A DNA stretch of 17,550 bases from UMGS172 sp045546555 (GTDB taxonomy: Bacteria > Bacillota > Clostridia > Oscillospirales > Acutalibacteraceae). The stretch spans positions 1 to 17,550 of the forward strand of contig JAZQCY010000098.1 in the NCBI GenBank assembly GCA_045546555.1, read 5' to 3'. The translations under genes were made by a program, and so were the position numbers. Under the pieces are notes generated by a model that saw only the letters and a program-made list of their open reading frames with translations, had not been told where the DNA came from and made no database searches. This document shows positions 6,198 through 13,892 of the stretch, in pieces (within the stretch, counting starts at the first letter, position 1; each line of letters begins with the position of its first letter).

Positions 6198-8392
6198 TGA
6201 GTTGTTGCTGTGATGATGCAAAAAATTTGCAAGGGATATTTGATCTTATCGATCAACAGCCCAACCCCGAGATATATGATAAGGCTATGATAGAAAAGGC
6301 CTTCAGACTATGCGTTGAAGCGCACAGCGATCAGAAAAGAGTATCGGGTGAGCCGTACTGTATGCACCCCATAGCGGTCTCCAAGATCGTAATTTCCTTG
6401 GGAATGGATACCGAATCGGTCGCCGCATCGCTTTTGCATGATGTCGTTGAGGACACCGAGACCACCTATGACGATATAAAGTCGGCTTTCGGCAAAAACG
6501 TTGCCGAGTTGGTTGACGGTGTTACCAAGCTTGGTAAAATTCCGCTTGAATCCAAGGAAAGCGTGCAGGCCGAAAACATCCGCAAGATGTTTATCGCAAT
6601 GTCGCAGGATATCCGTGTTATCATCATAAAGCTGGCCGACCGTCTGCACAATATGCGCACCATCGACGCTATGCCCGAGTATAAACAGAGGGACAAGGCA
6701 AGAGAGACCTTGGAGGTCTTTGCACCCATTGCTCACCGTCTCGGTATCCGTGCCGTTAAGGAGGAGCTTGAGGATCTTTCCATTATGCACCTTGACCCGA
6801 TAGCCTATCACGAGATAGAAAAGTCTTTGGCTATAAAGCGTGACCGAAGTGAAAACTTTTTGGCCCAGATTCAGGAGCGCTTAAAGCAGCGTGTTGAGGA
6901 ATATGTTCCCTGCATCAAGATCGAGGGCAGGGTGAAATCTATCCACGGTATCTACCGCAAAATGTATATGCAGGGCAAGTCTATCGACGAGATCTATGAT
7001 ATTTATGCCGTGCGCATCATTACCGATACCGTTGCCAACTGTTATAACATTTTGGGTGTTGTTCACGATATGGCACGACCCATACCGGGACGCTTTAAGG
7101 ACTATATCTCAACACCCAAGCCCAATCTTTATCAGTCGCTTCACACCACCGTTATCGGCCGTGAGGGCATCCCTTATGAGGTGCAGATAAGAACCGAGGA
7201 AATGCACCATACAGCCGAGTTCGGTATTGCGGCGCACTGGAAGTATAAGGACGGTATCAACCGCAGTGACTCGAAATTTGAGGACCGTCTGCAATGGATA
7301 CGTCAGATACTTGACAGTCAGCGTGAGGCTGACGATGCCGAGGAGCTTGTTCAGACCATAAAGACCGACCTTGCTCCCGAGGATGTCTTTGCCGTAACGC
7401 CCAAGGGCGACGTTATCAACCTGCCCGTAGGCTCCACGGTTATCGACTTTGCATTTGCCATTCACTCGGCCGTCGGCACCAAAATGACGGGTGCCAAGGT
7501 TGACGGAAGGATTGTCCCAATAACTCACGAGGTCAGAACCGGTGAGCTTATTGAGATAATTACCACCAATCAGGCAGGCCACGGTCCCAGCCGTGATTGG
7601 CTGAATATCGTCAAGACCAATCAGGCCAAGACCAAGATAAGAGCTTGGTTCAAAAAGGAGCGCCGACCCGAGAATATCGAGGAAGGCCGTTCCGAAATTG
7701 AACGTGAGTTTTCAAGAAATAACATCCGTTTGTCGGAAGAGGATATGCAGAAATTCCTCAATGATATTGCAACCAAAATGCGTTGCAACAGCGTTGATGA
7801 TTTTTATGCCGCCATTGGCTACGGCGGAATACTTTTGTCCAAAATAATGCCGAGGATAAAGGATTCCTACACCCGTTTTGTCAAGACCGAAAAGCCTTTG
7901 GAGGTCAGCAACACCACGCAGACCCGTAAGGTGTCCAAGTCGTCCGACGGTGTTGTGGTTGAGGGAATCGACAACTGCCTTATCAAGCTTGCACGCTGTT
8001 GTACTCCGATACCGGGTGACGATATTATCGGATTTATTACCCGTGGACACGGTGTTTCGATCCACAAAAAGGATTGCAACAACGTACCTAAAGATACCCT
8101 TACCGCCGCCGAGCCCGAGCGTTGGATATCGGCCTATTGGGAGGCAGGCAAGACAACAAGATTTGACTCTACCGTCACTATTTTGGGCATCAACCGTGAC
8201 GGTATGGTGGCCGATCTGTCCATAATGCTTGCCAACCTGCACGTTTCGGTGCACGCCATTATTGCTAAAGAGACCAAGGACGGCAACTGCAGTATCGTCA
8301 TCACCATCGGCGTTGAAAGCCGTGAGCATCTTGATAACGTTATTACCCGAATCAAGAAGCTGCAGGGCGTGTTCAGTGTAGAAAGGACCTAA
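6197..8392 (+). CDS. relA: Bifunctional (p)ppGpp synthetase/hydrolase Rel (RelA/SpoT homologue)
   Basis: This is the long RSH enzyme of the stringent response, which makes (p)ppGpp on starved ribosomes and also hydrolyses it. It has 731 residues with all expected domains. The HD hydrolase keeps H57, H81-D82 and E85-D86, so hydrolysis should be active. The synthetase (about 245-355) has D268, R299 (GRFKDY) and E328 in EVQIRT. TGS spans about 395-455. The zinc-finger-like region has C601, C602 and C627, and a C-terminal ACT/RRM domain covers about 655-731. The start ATG at 6197 forms TGATG with the recJ stop. Because both catalytic halves are intact, the name Rel (as in B. subtilis) is more exact than RelA. 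dtd follows after 7 bases. Confidence 0.95.
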   Translation: MSCCCDDAKNLQGIFDLIDQQPNPEIYDKAMIEKAFRLCVEAHSDQKRVSGEPYCMHPIAVSKIVISLGMDTESVAASLLHDVVEDTETTYDDIKSAFGKNVAELVDGVTKLGKIPLESKESVQAENIRKMFIAMSQDIRVIIIKLADRLHNMRTIDAMPEYKQRDKARETLEVFAPIAHRLGIRAVKEELEDLSIMHLDPIAYHEIEKSLAIKRDRSENFLAQIQERLKQRVEEYVPCIKIEGRVKSIHGIYRKMYMQGKSIDEIYDIYAVRIITDTVANCYNILGVVHDMARPIPGRFKDYISTPKPNLYQSLHTTVIGREGIPYEVQIRTEEMHHTAEFGIAAHWKYKDGINRSDSKFEDRLQWIRQILDSQREADDAEELVQTIKTDLAPEDVFAVTPKGDVINLPVGSTVIDFAFAIHSAVGTKMTGAKVDGRIVPITHEVRTGELIEIITTNQAGHGPSRDWLNIVKTNQAKTKIRAWFKKERRPENIEEGRSEIEREFSRNNIRLSEEDMQKFLNDIATKMRCNSVDDFYAAIGYGGILLSKIMPRIKDSYTRFVKTEKPLEVSNTTQTRKVSKSSDGVVVEGIDNCLIKLARCCTPIPGDDIIGFITRGHGVSIHKKDCNNVPKDTLTAAEPERWISAYWEAGKTTRFDSTVTILGINRDGMVADLSIMLANLHVSVHAIIAKETKDGNCSIVITIGVESREHLDNVITRIKKLQGVFSVERT

Positions 8393-8399
8393 AGCGTAA

Positions 8400-8861
8400 A
8401 TGAAAGCAGTAGTTCAGGTTGTTACCTCGTCGGAGGTTAAGGTTGACGGAGCGTCTGTCGGCAAAATTGCCGACGGACTTTTCGTGTTGCTGGGTGTCAC
8501 CAATGAGGACACCAAGGCGGAGGCCGAGCTGTTGGCAAAAAAGGTCTGCGACCTTCGTGTGCTGTGCGACGAAAACGATAAAATGAATTTGTCGGTGCTT
8601 GATACGGGTGGAAGTGTGTTGGTCGTGTCCAACTTTACCTTATGCGCCGATACCAAAAAGGGCAACCGTCCAAATTTTATGAATGCCGCACGACCCGAAA
8701 CGGCTGAGCCGCTGTATGAATATTTCACCGAATGTGTAAGACAAAACGGTGTTAAAACGGTTGAAAACGGTCAGTTTGGTGCCGATATGAAGATAAACTC
8801 ACTATTGAGCGGTCCTGTGACCATTTTACTTGACACCGATACCTGGAGAAAACAGAAATGA
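8400..8861 (+). CDS. dtd: D-aminoacyl-tRNA deacylase
   Basis: Dtd removes D-amino acids (and glycine mischarged on tRNA-Ala) from tRNAs. The 153-residue length is normal. Family features include VLLGVTNEDT near 31-40, KMNLSVLD near 61-68 and KGNRPNFMNAARP. The two signature motifs are altered: the usual SQFTL reads SNFTL, and the usual NDGPVT near the C-terminus reads LSGPVT. The Gly-Pro pair needed for the cis-peptide chiral filter is retained. The common Gln-Arg-Val near the N-terminus reads QVV. It is probably still a functional Dtd, but less typical than its neighbours. AAAGGA at 8382-8387 is 12 bases upstream. Its stop overlaps the next gene by four bases (ATGA). Confidence 0.9.
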   Translation: MKAVVQVVTSSEVKVDGASVGKIADGLFVLLGVTNEDTKAEAELLAKKVCDLRVLCDENDKMNLSVLDTGGSVLVVSNFTLCADTKKGNRPNFMNAARPETAEPLYEYFTECVRQNGVKTVENGQFGADMKINSLLSGPVTILLDTDTWRKQK

Positions 8862-9484
8862 ACATAATTACCATCCCTAACGGCACCTTGCAGGCCAACT
8901 GCTATATCGTTGAGACCGAGCACGCCGCCGTGGTCATTGACCCCGGCTATATGGAGCGTCAGTTGTCCTCGTATGTTGCCGAAAATCCTAATAAGATAAA
9001 GTTTATAATGCTGACCCACCGCCATTTTGACCACCTTGCCGCCGCCAATGCTTTAAAAAGAATGACGGGTGCCAAGATAGTCATAAATGAGCTTGACGAG
9101 GGTGGGCTTTACAGCGACCTTTTAAGTCTCGGCAATATGGCGGGCGGCTTTTATAACAAGGCCGACCCCGATGCTCACGCCGACATCTATGTTGACGAGG
9201 GCGATACCGTTACCGCCGCCGATATGGTTTTTAAGGTGCTTTATACACCCGGTCATTCCGAGGGTGGTATTTGCTTTGTTATTGACAATATCCTTTTCAG
9301 CGGTGATACGCTGTTTAAGGGTTCTATCGGCCGTACCGATTTCCCCAGCAGTAATATGGCCGAAATGAGGCTGTCGCTTGACCGACTTTGCACCCTGCCC
9401 GACGAAACGGTCGTTTATCCCGGTCACGGAGAGCCGACCACCATCGGTCAGGAAAAGGCCACCAATATGTTTTTGAAGCGGTGA
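8858..9484 (+). CDS. MBL-fold metallo-hydrolase, glyoxalase II-like
   Basis: This 208-residue protein has a complete metallo-beta-lactamase metal site: THRHFDH (H54, H56, D58, H59), H133 in TPGHS, D150 in SGDTLF and H190 in YPGHGEPT. This arrangement is that of the hydroxyacylglutathione hydrolase-like (GloB/YcbL) group, which hydrolyses thioesters. The physiological substrate cannot be read from sequence, and a member without the glutathione-binding C-terminal domain need not be a true glyoxalase II. GGAG at 8845-8848 lies nine bases before the ATG. It is coupled to dtd by an ATGA overlap, and hemZ starts 5 bases after it. The dtd-MBL-hemZ order after Rel is one I know from clostridial genomes. 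Confidence 0.9.
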   Translation: MNIITIPNGTLQANCYIVETEHAAVVIDPGYMERQLSSYVAENPNKIKFIMLTHRHFDHLAAANALKRMTGAKIVINELDEGGLYSDLLSLGNMAGGFYNKADPDAHADIYVDEGDTVTAADMVFKVLYTPGHSEGGICFVIDNILFSGDTLFKGSIGRTDFPSSNMAEMRLSLDRLCTLPDETVVYPGHGEPTTIGQEKATNMFLKR

Positions 9485-9489
9485 CAAAA

Positions 9490-10941
9490 ATGGTCTTTTA
9501 TTTAAACGAAGAACGCTTTAAATATGAGCTTGAAAAGCTGAGCCGACTGTTTTTGCCTTTTGAACGGTTTGATTTCACCGACACCACAGACGACCTCAAC
9601 GGTCAAGACAGCTTTATTAAGGTCGAATGCGGTCAGAGCACCAAGGCCGAGCTTAAAATTGACGGTCAATTTGTCACATATACGGTTGCAGGATCAGCCG
9701 ACTCTGACGGCGAGCTTAGCGCCGCATTGGCTTTGTATAATTGCTTTGTCAAGCTGATAGGCTATAAGCCTCCGTGGGGCTTGCTCACGGGTGTGCGTCC
9801 TGCCAAGCTGATCGGTAAGCTGATAGCGGCCGAGGGTGAAGAAAAGGCTATCGAGCGCTTTAAAAACACCCTGCTTGTGAGTGATGAAAAAACCGAGCTT
9901 TGCTTGGAATGTCACCGTTCCGAGCGTGAGATAATTGCACGGTCTAACATAAATTCCTTCAGCCTTTATATTTCGGTACCGTTTTGCCCGAGCAGATGCA
10001 ACTATTGCTCGTTTGTGTCCCACTCGGTCGAACAGGCCAAAAGGCTCATCCCACGTTATGTCGAATTACTTTGTGAGGAGATCAGGCAGACCGCAGAAAT
10101 AGTTAAAAGGATAGGACTGAGGCTACAGACCGTCTACATAGGCGGAGGCACACCCACAACGCTTTCAGCCGAGCAGTTGACTGCGGTCATGGATACCGTT
10201 AAGGCTTCGTTTGATATGTCGGCGTTGGAGGAATACACCGTTGAGGCCGGTCGACCCGATACCGTTACAGTAGAAAAGCTTGAAGCAATAAAGCAGGGCG
10301 GAGCCACCCGTATCAGCATAAATCCGCAGACCATGAACGATGATGTGCTGAAGGCTATCGGCCGCCGTCACACCGTTGCCGAAACGGTCGAGGCCTTTAA
10401 GTTGGCAAGGAAAGTGGGCTTTGACAATATCAACACCGACCTTATCGCAGGCCTTTCGGGCGATACATACGAAAGCTTCTGCCATTCGGTGGATGAGATG
10501 ATAAGGCTTGACCCCGAAAACGTTACGGTGCACACGCTTTCGATGAAGCGTGCATCCAACCTTAACAAAAGCCGTACCGTTTTTGAGGCCGAACAGGGCA
10601 GGTTAGCCGCCGATATGGTGGAATATTCTTATAAAAAGCTGTCTGCGGCAGGAATAAGGCCGTACTATATGTACCGTCAGAGCAAAACGGCGGGCAATCT
10701 TGAAAATGTCGGCTATGCCAAAAAAGGCTTTGAGGGTCTTTATAACGTGTATATTATGGATGAGACCCACACCATTCTTGCCTGCGGTGCGTCGGCCGTG
10801 ACCAAGCTGCGTGAGCCGAACGGCCCTTATATTGAACGCATTTTTAACTACAAATACCCGTATGAATATATTGAACGGTTTGATACTATACTTGAACGAA
10901 AGGCCCAAATAGCCTCATTTTATGAGCGTTACGGCTTCTGA
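9490..10941 (+). CDS. hemZ: Coproporphyrinogen dehydrogenase-like radical SAM protein HemZ
   Basis: HemZ belongs to the oxygen-independent coproporphyrinogen oxidase group of radical SAM enzymes. The cluster motif CPSRCNYC supplies C166, C170 and C173, followed by the glycine-rich SAM-binding segment IGGGTPTT and VEAGRPDT. The N-terminal domain carries PPWGLLTGVRPAKL, a hallmark of HemZ rather than HemN or HemW. The frame is open from 9388, but ATG 9490 is chosen because it follows the preceding stop by 5 bases and gives 483 residues, close to B. subtilis HemZ (501). The ribosome binding site is weak (GGTGA around the preceding stop), suggesting coupling. HemZ's exact reaction is less firmly established than HemN's. 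It is the last gene of the operon, and no clear hairpin terminator follows. Confidence 0.9.
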   Translation: MVFYLNEERFKYELEKLSRLFLPFERFDFTDTTDDLNGQDSFIKVECGQSTKAELKIDGQFVTYTVAGSADSDGELSAALALYNCFVKLIGYKPPWGLLTGVRPAKLIGKLIAAEGEEKAIERFKNTLLVSDEKTELCLECHRSEREIIARSNINSFSLYISVPFCPSRCNYCSFVSHSVEQAKRLIPRYVELLCEEIRQTAEIVKRIGLRLQTVYIGGGTPTTLSAEQLTAVMDTVKASFDMSALEEYTVEAGRPDTVTVEKLEAIKQGGATRISINPQTMNDDVLKAIGRRHTVAETVEAFKLARKVGFDNINTDLIAGLSGDTYESFCHSVDEMIRLDPENVTVHTLSMKRASNLNKSRTVFEAEQGRLAADMVEYSYKKLSAAGIRPYYMYRQSKTAGNLENVGYAKKGFEGLYNVYIMDETHTILACGASAVTKLREPNGPYIERIFNYKYPYEYIERFDTILERKAQIASFYERYGF

Positions 10942-10944
10942 CCG

Positions 10945-10973
10945 TTGCATATTTTAGAATAATGTGGTAATAT
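10945..10973 (+). promoter_or_regulatory. Possible promoter for the orf11016-mtnN-flippase unit
   Basis: TTGCAT (10945-10950) and TAATAT (10968-10973) are 17 bp apart, and TGG just before the -10 forms an extended -10 (TGn). Both hexamers deviate from consensus. It is the best candidate in the 74 bp gap after hemZ. Confidence 0.45.
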
Positions 10974-11015
10974 ACAAAGAGATGGTATTTATACTTTCAG
11001 ATAAGGAGAAATATT

Positions 11016-11324
11016 ATGGAAATGTTAGAAAAGGCAAAAGAGCTTTTTTCGGCCGCTTCAACCAAAACGGGCAAGCTTGTATACAGTCAGAAGTGCAACC
11101 TTAAAATTGCACGTGTTTGCGGTGACCTTAAAAAGTGTTATGAGCGACTTGGCCGTCTGACCTACCGTAAGATAAAGAATATCAAGGTCGACGATAATGA
11201 GTTTGATAACCTTATTGACAAGATCGAGGTTCTTAAAATGGAGCTTGCCGCTTTGCGTGAGGGTAAGGTCGAACAGCCTCAGATAGACAGCATCGTCTTT
11301 GAAGATGGCGAGCTTGTGGATTGA
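11016..11324 (+). CDS. Small helical protein of unknown function
   Basis: I do not recognise a characterised family for this 102-residue protein. It has no signal peptide or membrane segment. It is strongly predicted to be helical, rich in Lys and Glu, with three cysteines in the first half (27, 35 and 41) and a likely coiled coil at about 64-88. An acidic tail follows. The general design (basic amphipathic helix with a tyrosine-rich LGRLTYRK segment, then a paired helix) recalls small clostridial proteins with two helices and a C-terminal zinc ribbon, but no ribbon is present here. AAGGAG at 11003-11008 is 7 bases from the ATG, so translation is well supported. It leads a unit with MTA/SAH nucleosidase, whose start is 14 bases downstream. 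Confidence 0.8.
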   Translation: MEMLEKAKELFSAASTKTGKLVYSQKCNLKIARVCGDLKKCYERLGRLTYRKIKNIKVDDNEFDNLIDKIEVLKMELAALREGKVEQPQIDSIVFEDGELVD

Positions 11325-11338
11325 TATAGGTGAAAATG

Positions 11339-12037
11339 ATGGAAAATGAGCTTTTTACGGTTGGCATTGTTATTGCTGACAAGGATGAGTACGTTCATAT
11401 TGATAAATATATCGGTCCCGATGCCACTGCCTTTGAAATGCAGGGTATCTTCGGTCATACTGCCGATTTAAAGGCTAACGGTCACGATATCCGTGTCAGA
11501 ACCATCTGCAGCGGTATCGGTAAGGTCAATGCCGCCGTTGCCGCAACTTTGCTTGCCGACGGCTGTGATATGCTGATAAGTGCAGGTCTCTCGGGCGGCT
11601 TCGGTGATGCTAAAAAGCACGATATCGTGCTTGGCACCAAGTTTTATGAGCATGACTTTGACCTGACCGCCATTGGCTATAAGCTTTCTCAAAAGCCCGG
11701 TGATAACGAGCCTATTGTTTCGGCACGTGAGCTTAACGATGATATAGAAAAGAAGTTTCCTTTTGTCAAAAAGGGTGTGTTTGTAACAGGCGACAGCTTT
11801 GTAAGCTCAAAGGAAAAGCACGACTTTTTGAAGGATGCCTTTGATCCTATAGCCTGCGATATGGAGTCGGCGGCGGTAGGCTACGTTGCACAGCGCTTTG
11901 ATATCCCGTTTGTGTCGGTCAGAATGGTGTCCGACGGCGCCAATGATGAATCGGCTGAAGCCTATACCGACACCTTAGGCTGTGACGTTGCCGACCGTTG
12001 GGTGAAATTGACCTTTGATTGGATAAAATCTCTGTGA
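11339..12037 (+). CDS. mtnN: 5'-methylthioadenosine/S-adenosylhomocysteine nucleosidase
   Basis: This enzyme cleaves adenine from MTA, SAH and 5'-deoxyadenosine, so it clears by-products of SAM-dependent and radical SAM enzymes such as HemZ upstream. The catalytic set of the family is intact: E17 (aligning with E. coli E12), E176 in CDMES and D199 in SDGA. SGIGKVNAA (about 60-68) and HDFDLTAIGY are also typical. The usual TGSAGG loop reads AGLSGG. At 232 residues it has normal length. GTG 11330, ATG 11336 and ATG 11339 are possible starts. AGGTGA at 11328-11333 overlaps the GTG and favours an ATG; I chose the second. A related purine nucleoside hydrolase is the alternative. The flippase gene starts 8 bases after its stop. 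Confidence 0.88.
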   Translation: MENELFTVGIVIADKDEYVHIDKYIGPDATAFEMQGIFGHTADLKANGHDIRVRTICSGIGKVNAAVAATLLADGCDMLISAGLSGGFGDAKKHDIVLGTKFYEHDFDLTAIGYKLSQKPGDNEPIVSARELNDDIEKKFPFVKKGVFVTGDSFVSSKEKHDFLKDAFDPIACDMESAAVGYVAQRFDIPFVSVRMVSDGANDESAEAYTDTLGCDVADRWVKLTFDWIKSL

Positions 12038-12045
12038 GGTAGGGT

Positions 12046-13809
12046 ATGGGAAACACTCTTAATACCAAGAAATCAAAAGAACAGAGCTTTTTGCAGGGCT
12101 CGGTGATTCTTGTTGTTGCCACCATGCTGGTCAAGGTCATCGGTGCTATCTACCGTATCCCGTTGGGCGAACTGCTCGATACAACGGGTATGGGCTATTA
12201 TTCCACCGCCTATGATCTGTATGTGCCGATGTACTCCATTGCTATGGCAGGTCTGCCGATAGCCATTTCGAGAATCGTTTCGGAGCACGTTGCCGCAGGT
12301 CGTTACAGACACGTTAAAAAGACTTTGAACGTTGCCAAAGCCGCTTTTATCGTAACAGGCGGCACCGGATTTTTGCTCATGGTCGGTCTTGCATTCCTGT
12401 TGACCGGCAACACCATAACCCTTTTCGGGCATTCGTTCTCGTTTGAGGTCTTTAACAGCGGAACTCTGCCGGGTATTCTTTGCATTGCACCGTGTCTTTT
12501 GTTCTGTTGTTTAATGTCGGCCTACCGTGGCTACTACGAGGGCCTTCGCAATATGACCCCGACGGCTATCAGCCAGGTGCTTGAGGCCCTGGGTAAGCTG
12601 ATATTCGGCTACGGATTTTCGTTTGCAATACTTAAAATTACCGATAATTATTCCTATGCGGCCGCAGGTGCCCTGCTGGGTATCTCGGTCGGTACGGCGG
12701 TAAGCGCACTGTACCTTGAGATCAAGTACCGATTAACTGGTAAATATACCTTCACTGCCGAGCAGATCAATACTGCTCCCGAACCCTATACCAATGGCAA
12801 GACCCTGAAGATGCTTGTTGCCGTTGCGATTCCCATTGTTTTGGGCTCGCTTGTCAACAATGTCAGCAGTCTTATCGACGTTGCCATGGTTCAGAGTCAG
12901 TTGGCCAATGCCATTGACAAATCCCCCGAGTATTTTGCCAATGCGTATAAGGATTTTATTGCTTATGAAGAGGGGAAGGCTATCGAAAACGGCCTGACCT
13001 TTGATTGGGTGAAGGATATGCCCAATTCGCTTTACGGTGCACACCGTGGTTTTGCTTTTTCGATTTATAACCTTGTTCCGTCGTTGACCTCGGTGTTGGG
13101 TGTCAGTGCTATCCCTGTGCTCGCAACGGCCTGGACCAAGCGTGACCGCCAAGAGATAAAGACCAATGTCAACACAATGCTCAGAACCACTGCGCTTGTT
13201 GCTATTCCTGCAGGCTGTGGTATAATCGCTTTGTCAAGACAGATACTTGATCTGCTTTATTCCAACCCCTATGCAATCGATATTGCAACACCCAACCTGC
13301 GTGTGCTTGGACTTTGCGCCATATTCGCAGGTCTTAACGGCCCCTTGACCAATATGCTCCAGGTAATCGGCAGACAGGGTGTACCGCTTCGCAATATTGC
13401 AGTCGGTGCGGTTTTGAAGATAATCATAAATTTTGTGTTGGTTGGCACTCCTGAGATAAATATTTTCGGTGTGCCCATCGGTACCACCGTTTGCTATGCT
13501 TATATATGTATTGCAAACTTTATCTGCTTTGTAAAGTATTCGGGTGTTATGCCCAATCTGTTGCTTTCGATCGGCAAGCCGCTTATCTGCGGTGCCGCCT
13601 GCGGTGGCTCGGCCTTCGGTGTCAATTTTGCGCTCTTAAAGCTTGGCCTTGGCAATGCGCTGTCAACGCTTGGTGCCGTAGGAGTTGCCGTTATTGTTTA
13701 CGTCTTGATGTTGTTTTTGATCAAGGCAATTACCCGAGAAGATATAATTTCTATGCCAAAAGGCAAAAAAATTATAAAAGTACTTGAAAAATTGAAACTA
13801 ATGAGGTAG
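12046..13809 (+). CDS. Polysaccharide/lipid II-type flippase of the MOP superfamily (SpoVB/YabM group)
   Basis: This is an integral membrane transporter of 587 residues with about 14 hydrophobic helices. The opening LKG-like region (FLQGSVILVVATMLVKVIGAIYRIPLG) and GMGYYSTAYDLY are characteristic of the SpoVB/YabM/YtgP group, which moves lipid-linked sugars across the membrane. It stands just before mazG, the place yabM has in B. subtilis, so YabM is the best ortholog guess; SpoVB itself is also possible. It is longer than B. subtilis SpoVB or YabM (about 520-530). Part of the extra length is a hydrophilic loop at about 286-329 between two helices. GAGGT (12036-12040) overlaps the preceding stop. 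The stop is followed by an 83 bp gap in which I see no clear terminator or promoter. Confidence 0.88.
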   Translation: MGNTLNTKKSKEQSFLQGSVILVVATMLVKVIGAIYRIPLGELLDTTGMGYYSTAYDLYVPMYSIAMAGLPIAISRIVSEHVAAGRYRHVKKTLNVAKAAFIVTGGTGFLLMVGLAFLLTGNTITLFGHSFSFEVFNSGTLPGILCIAPCLLFCCLMSAYRGYYEGLRNMTPTAISQVLEALGKLIFGYGFSFAILKITDNYSYAAAGALLGISVGTAVSALYLEIKYRLTGKYTFTAEQINTAPEPYTNGKTLKMLVAVAIPIVLGSLVNNVSSLIDVAMVQSQLANAIDKSPEYFANAYKDFIAYEEGKAIENGLTFDWVKDMPNSLYGAHRGFAFSIYNLVPSLTSVLGVSAIPVLATAWTKRDRQEIKTNVNTMLRTTALVAIPAGCGIIALSRQILDLLYSNPYAIDIATPNLRVLGLCAIFAGLNGPLTNMLQVIGRQGVPLRNIAVGAVLKIIINFVLVGTPEINIFGVPIGTTVCYAYICIANFICFVKYSGVMPNLLLSIGKPLICGAACGGSAFGVNFALLKLGLGNALSTLGAVGVAVIVYVLMLFLIKAITREDIISMPKGKKIIKVLEKLKLMR

Positions 13810-13892
13810 AATGTATATAGGTTTGATAAATAGTTAAATTATTTTGTTGAACTTGCACAATTAGCTACGCTCTTGGTTGTAGAGGCTCACAA

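Noticed and set aside
7712..8329. 205-residue minus-strand open frame opposite rel
   Set aside because: It overlaps the zinc-finger and ACT regions of Rel, which are clearly coding on the plus strand, and it has no family features.
9388..9489. Upstream start for hemZ inside the MBL gene
   Set aside because: It would overlap the MBL-fold gene by about 97 bases and adds an Arg/His-rich stretch unlike HemZ. ATG 9490 fits the family length.
13810..13892. Promoter or terminator in the gap before mazG
   Set aside because: TTGATA and TTGAAC occur, but no -10 lies 16-18 bp downstream of either, and no stable hairpin with a T tract is present.
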